Part shown: positions 6,140 to 8,077 of the stretch, piece by piece
Numbering within the stretch: the stretch's first letter is position 1
Layout: each line of letters begins with the position of its first letter
Source: JAAXTT01 sp964530215
GTDB lineage: Bacteria; Bacillota; Desulfotomaculia; Desulfotomaculales; Desulfocucumaceae
DNA: 8,077 nt
Direction of reading: 5' to 3'
NCBI GenBank assembly: GCA_964530215.1
Contig: CAZHAJ010000081.1
Coordinates: forward strand, 1-8,077
Position numbers and translations under genes: made by a program
The notes under the pieces: model-generated
What the model was told of the DNA's origin: nothing
Database searches by the model: none
What the model saw: the letters and a program-made list of their open reading frames with translations, nothing else

Positions 6140-7663
6140 TTATTCTATCCCTTCCCAAACACGGTATTCCCTTAAAATGTCTACAAGCTGGGAATCCAGC
6201 TTACCCTCGCCCACCATGGCTTCCACAATGGATAGTGCCACCTTGTTGGGCAGAGCTTTCTTATAGGGACGATCCGCAGCAGTCAGGGCATCATAAATAT
6301 CCGCAATGGCCAGTATTTTTACCTCCAAAGGTATCTCGTCCCCTGCCAAACCCCGGGGATAACCGCTTCCATCCAGCATCTCATGGTGAGAGGAAGCGAA
6401 GAACATAACATCTTTGTATTTTTTAATAAAGGGTATCTTCTCCAGCATCCTGGCAGTTACCACCACATGGTCTTCCATAGTTTTTCTTTCATCATCCGTA
6501 AGGGTTCCCTTTGGTATACTAAGATTATCCAATTCCTCCGAGGTAAGGTATGGTTTTACATTGTTATCTTCATCCATATAAGTTAACTTAGATACCTCGA
6601 TTAGCTTATTTTTGGTCTCCCCGTCGATAAAATTGGCCGGGTTATCACAGCTGACAACAAGCTTCTTAATTTCATTTATTTGCTCTATTTTTTCCCCTAG
6701 CAACTGTTCCTCTTTGCTTATGTCCCCTTGGCTGTTTTCTTTCAGTATTTGCAATTGCCTTTCTAAAGAATCGGTTTTTTCCCTCCCGATAATATAGTCC
6801 AGTCTTTGCAAAACTAAAGAAATTTTACCCTCCAACCTGGTGGCTTTATTCATTACTTCCAATGGGGTGGTAATTTTACCTATATCGTGCAGCCAACCGG
6901 CCATCATCAACTGTTCTATCCTCTCGTCATCAAAAACCTGTTCTCCCCAATTCCCTGACTGGTTAACTGCCAATGCCATTGCCTGAGCCAGCTTAACTAC
7001 CCGCCTGGTATGATTAACATTATACGGGCTTCGCTGGTCAATGGCTGTGGCAATTGCCTGCACAAAAGAATTAAAAAGGTTTTCAATATCCTTTATAAGC
7101 GCCATATTCGTCAGGGCTATAGCGGCCTGGGAGGCCAATGACTCAATCACTTTTTCATAATAGGTGGGAAACGGCCTTACTGTTTTTTTGTCCTGCTCCA
7201 AAGAATTTATCAATTGGAGCACTCCGATGATTTCACCCTCATGGTTTTCCAAGGGGACCACCAGCATGGACTTTGTACGATAGCCGGTTATTTTGTCATA
7301 GTTTCGGGGACCCGAAAAATCAAAATCGGGATTTATATATACATCCGGTATGTTATATGAATCTCCGGTGATGGCAACACATGAAGACACATTGCTCTTG
7401 GACAATGGCACCGGAGGCAGGTTGATATTGTCCGGATCGTTGTGGTAAACATTCATCGATTCATTCTGCAATATTGCAAAAATAAGGTGGTCATCCTTCA
7501 GCAGGTACAGGGTGCCGGCATCGCAGTTGGTAATCTTTCGGGCTTCGGAAACAATCATCTCCAAAAGATGCTTGTGATTCTTTTCTGCGGATAGGGCTAT
7601 CCCTACATCCAGCAAGCTTTCCACCTGACTATACAGCATTTCATCATTAATTCTACTGGTCAT
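6140..7663 (-). CDS. GAF-HD-GYP protein with an insertion in the catalytic domain
   Basis: The 507-residue soluble protein has an N-terminal GAF sensor domain (about residues 28-187, with the core SMLVVPLENHEGEIIGVLQLIN at 132-153) and an HD-GYP domain (about 195-505). Metal-ligand motifs are His218 (NHTRRV), WLHDIGK (257-263), His399, HHEMLDGSGYP (426-436) and ADIYDALTAADRPYK (454-468), so c-di-GMP phosphodiesterase activity is likely. Between NKATRLE (272-278) and LTDDERKTMEDH (388-399) lie about 110 extra residues, part heptad-like (280-335), where canonical HD-GYP domains have only a short stretch. The frame stays open back to 7753, but ATG 7663 has AAGGTGG (7676-7670) six bases upstream and begins the conserved region, so I use it. 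The upstream extension lacks a ribosome binding site. The gene converges on the small ORF and diverges from the DUF3307 gene. The GAF ligand is unknown. Confidence 0.9.
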   Translation of the reverse strand: MTSRINDEMLYSQVESLLDVGIALSAEKNHKHLLEMIVSEARKITNCDAGTLYLLKDDHLIFAILQNESMNVYHNDPDNINLPPVPLSKSNVSSCVAITGDSYNIPDVYINPDFDFSGPRNYDKITGYRTKSMLVVPLENHEGEIIGVLQLINSLEQDKKTVRPFPTYYEKVIESLASQAAIALTNMALIKDIENLFNSFVQAIATAIDQRSPYNVNHTRRVVKLAQAMALAVNQSGNWGEQVFDDERIEQLMMAGWLHDIGKITTPLEVMNKATRLEGKISLVLQRLDYIIGREKTDSLERQLQILKENSQGDISKEEQLLGEKIEQINEIKKLVVSCDNPANFIDGETKNKLIEVSKLTYMDEDNNVKPYLTSEELDNLSIPKGTLTDDERKTMEDHVVVTARMLEKIPFIKKYKDVMFFASSHHEMLDGSGYPRGLAGDEIPLEVKILAIADIYDALTAADRPYKKALPNKVALSIVEAMVGEGKLDSQLVDILREYRVWEGIE

Positions 7664-7696
7664 ATCAAACCACCTTAAATATATAATCTTGCTATC

Positions 7697-7725
7697 ATTA
7701 TACGTTAATAAATTCAACAAGAAAA
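7697..7725 (-). promoter_or_regulatory. Possible promoter of the GAF-HD-GYP gene
   Basis: On the minus strand a perfect TATAAT (7702-7697) lies 17 bases after a weak -35 box, TTTTCT (7725-7720). Transcription from near 7690 would leave a leader of about 27 bases before ATG 7663. This supports the shorter start, since the longer frame would begin upstream of the transcript. Confidence 0.4.
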
Positions 7726-7837
7726 TACATGATTTGATCCAGTAAATTACCAAAATTTAATGTCGCATAAAGAGGAAAGTTTAAGAATAATGCAGAACTT
7801 ATCAATAAAATGCCCTTAGTACGGGAGGTATTATTGG

Positions 7838-8077
7838 TTGAATCTTTTTAACTGGCTCTTGATTGGTCACTTAGTGGGCGACTTTTTATTGCAAACCAAT
7901 TGGATGGCAAATAACAAAGCAACTAAGTTAATTGCTCTGTTTTCCCATGTGACCATATATACCCTGTCGGTTTCCGTTTTTGCTTTACTGGGTGGCGGGC
8001 TTTCCTACAAAGCCATCGCCGTTATTTTTATTACACATTTGTTATTGGATAATAGGGTCTTCGTAAGTTTCTGGGTA
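7838..8077 (+). CDS. DUF3307 family membrane protein (partial, runs off right edge)
   Basis: The first 80 codons are present with no stop before the window ends. The translation begins MNLFNWLLIGHLVGDFLLQT and continues NWMANNKATKLIALFSHVTI, then a hydrophobic stretch (about residues 39-66) and THLLLDNR (67-74). The GHLVGDFLLQ-NWMA-NK opening and a later H-LLD motif are typical of DUF3307, multi-pass membrane proteins of unknown function. The conserved His and Asp residues within membrane segments are notable but have no assigned role. The start is TTG 7838: GGGAGGT (7823-7829) lies 8 bases upstream. The gene is divergent from the GAF-HD-GYP gene across 174 bases, in which no convincing plus-strand promoter was found. 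Confidence 0.8.
   Translation, partial: MNLFNWLLIGHLVGDFLLQTNWMANNKATKLIALFSHVTIYTLSVSVFALLGGGLSYKAIAVIFITHLLLDNRVFVSFWV

Noticed and set aside
7664..7753. N-terminal 30-codon extension of the GAF-HD-GYP frame
   Set aside because: It has no ribosome binding site, covers the probable promoter and precedes an ATG with an ideal AAGGTGG.

Overview
The window looks like ordinary chromosome from a low-to-moderate GC, endospore-forming Firmicute. The style of several proteins suggests the Peptococcaceae/Desulfotomaculum group, but that placement is an inference. Supporting signs are strong AGGAGG-type ribosome binding sites, frequent TTG and GTG starts, sigma-A-like promoters, a PdaB-type sporulation deacetylase, a DacF-like D,D-carboxypeptidase, a DUF3243 protein and a KtrB-type potassium channel subunit. 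No mobile element, CRISPR array, phage gene or integration scar was seen.

Layout, left to right. The first 96 bases are the N-terminus of trigger factor (minus strand, running off the left edge). A 300-base gap follows (97-396); it holds a minus-strand promoter for trigger factor and a divergent plus-strand promoter for a 71-residue biotin carrier protein with its own terminator. Next come a DUF3243 gene (739-1011), two hairpins in the convergent gap, and a minus-strand polysaccharide deacetylase (1104-1970). Divergent from that is a PBP5-type D,D-carboxypeptidase, which I start at GTG 2127 because a Shine-Dalgarno sequence and a clean signal peptide begin there. A tRNA-Val(GAC) with its own promoter and terminator lies at 3316-3390.

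The right half holds two HD-GYP signalling proteins, both on the minus strand: a PAS-HD-GYP protein (3447-4427) and a GAF-HD-GYP protein (6140-7663) with a roughly 110-residue insertion inside its catalytic domain. Between them on the plus strand are a KtrB/TrkH-type potassium transporter (4600-5922) and an unrecognised 48-codon ORF (5991-6137), which ends two bases from the stop of the second HD-GYP gene. The window closes with the start of a DUF3307 membrane protein (7838 onward).

How the genes relate: most appear to be single-gene or two-gene units with alternating strands. The deacetylase and carboxypeptidase are a plausible spore/cell-wall pair that shares one divergent intergenic region. 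The two HD-GYP proteins are probably c-di-GMP phosphodiesterases with different sensor inputs. Nothing in the sequence proves a coordinated new system. The items most worth a second look are the inserted HD-GYP domain, the small ORF and its antisense 3' arrangement, and the KtrB subunit without an adjacent RCK partner.
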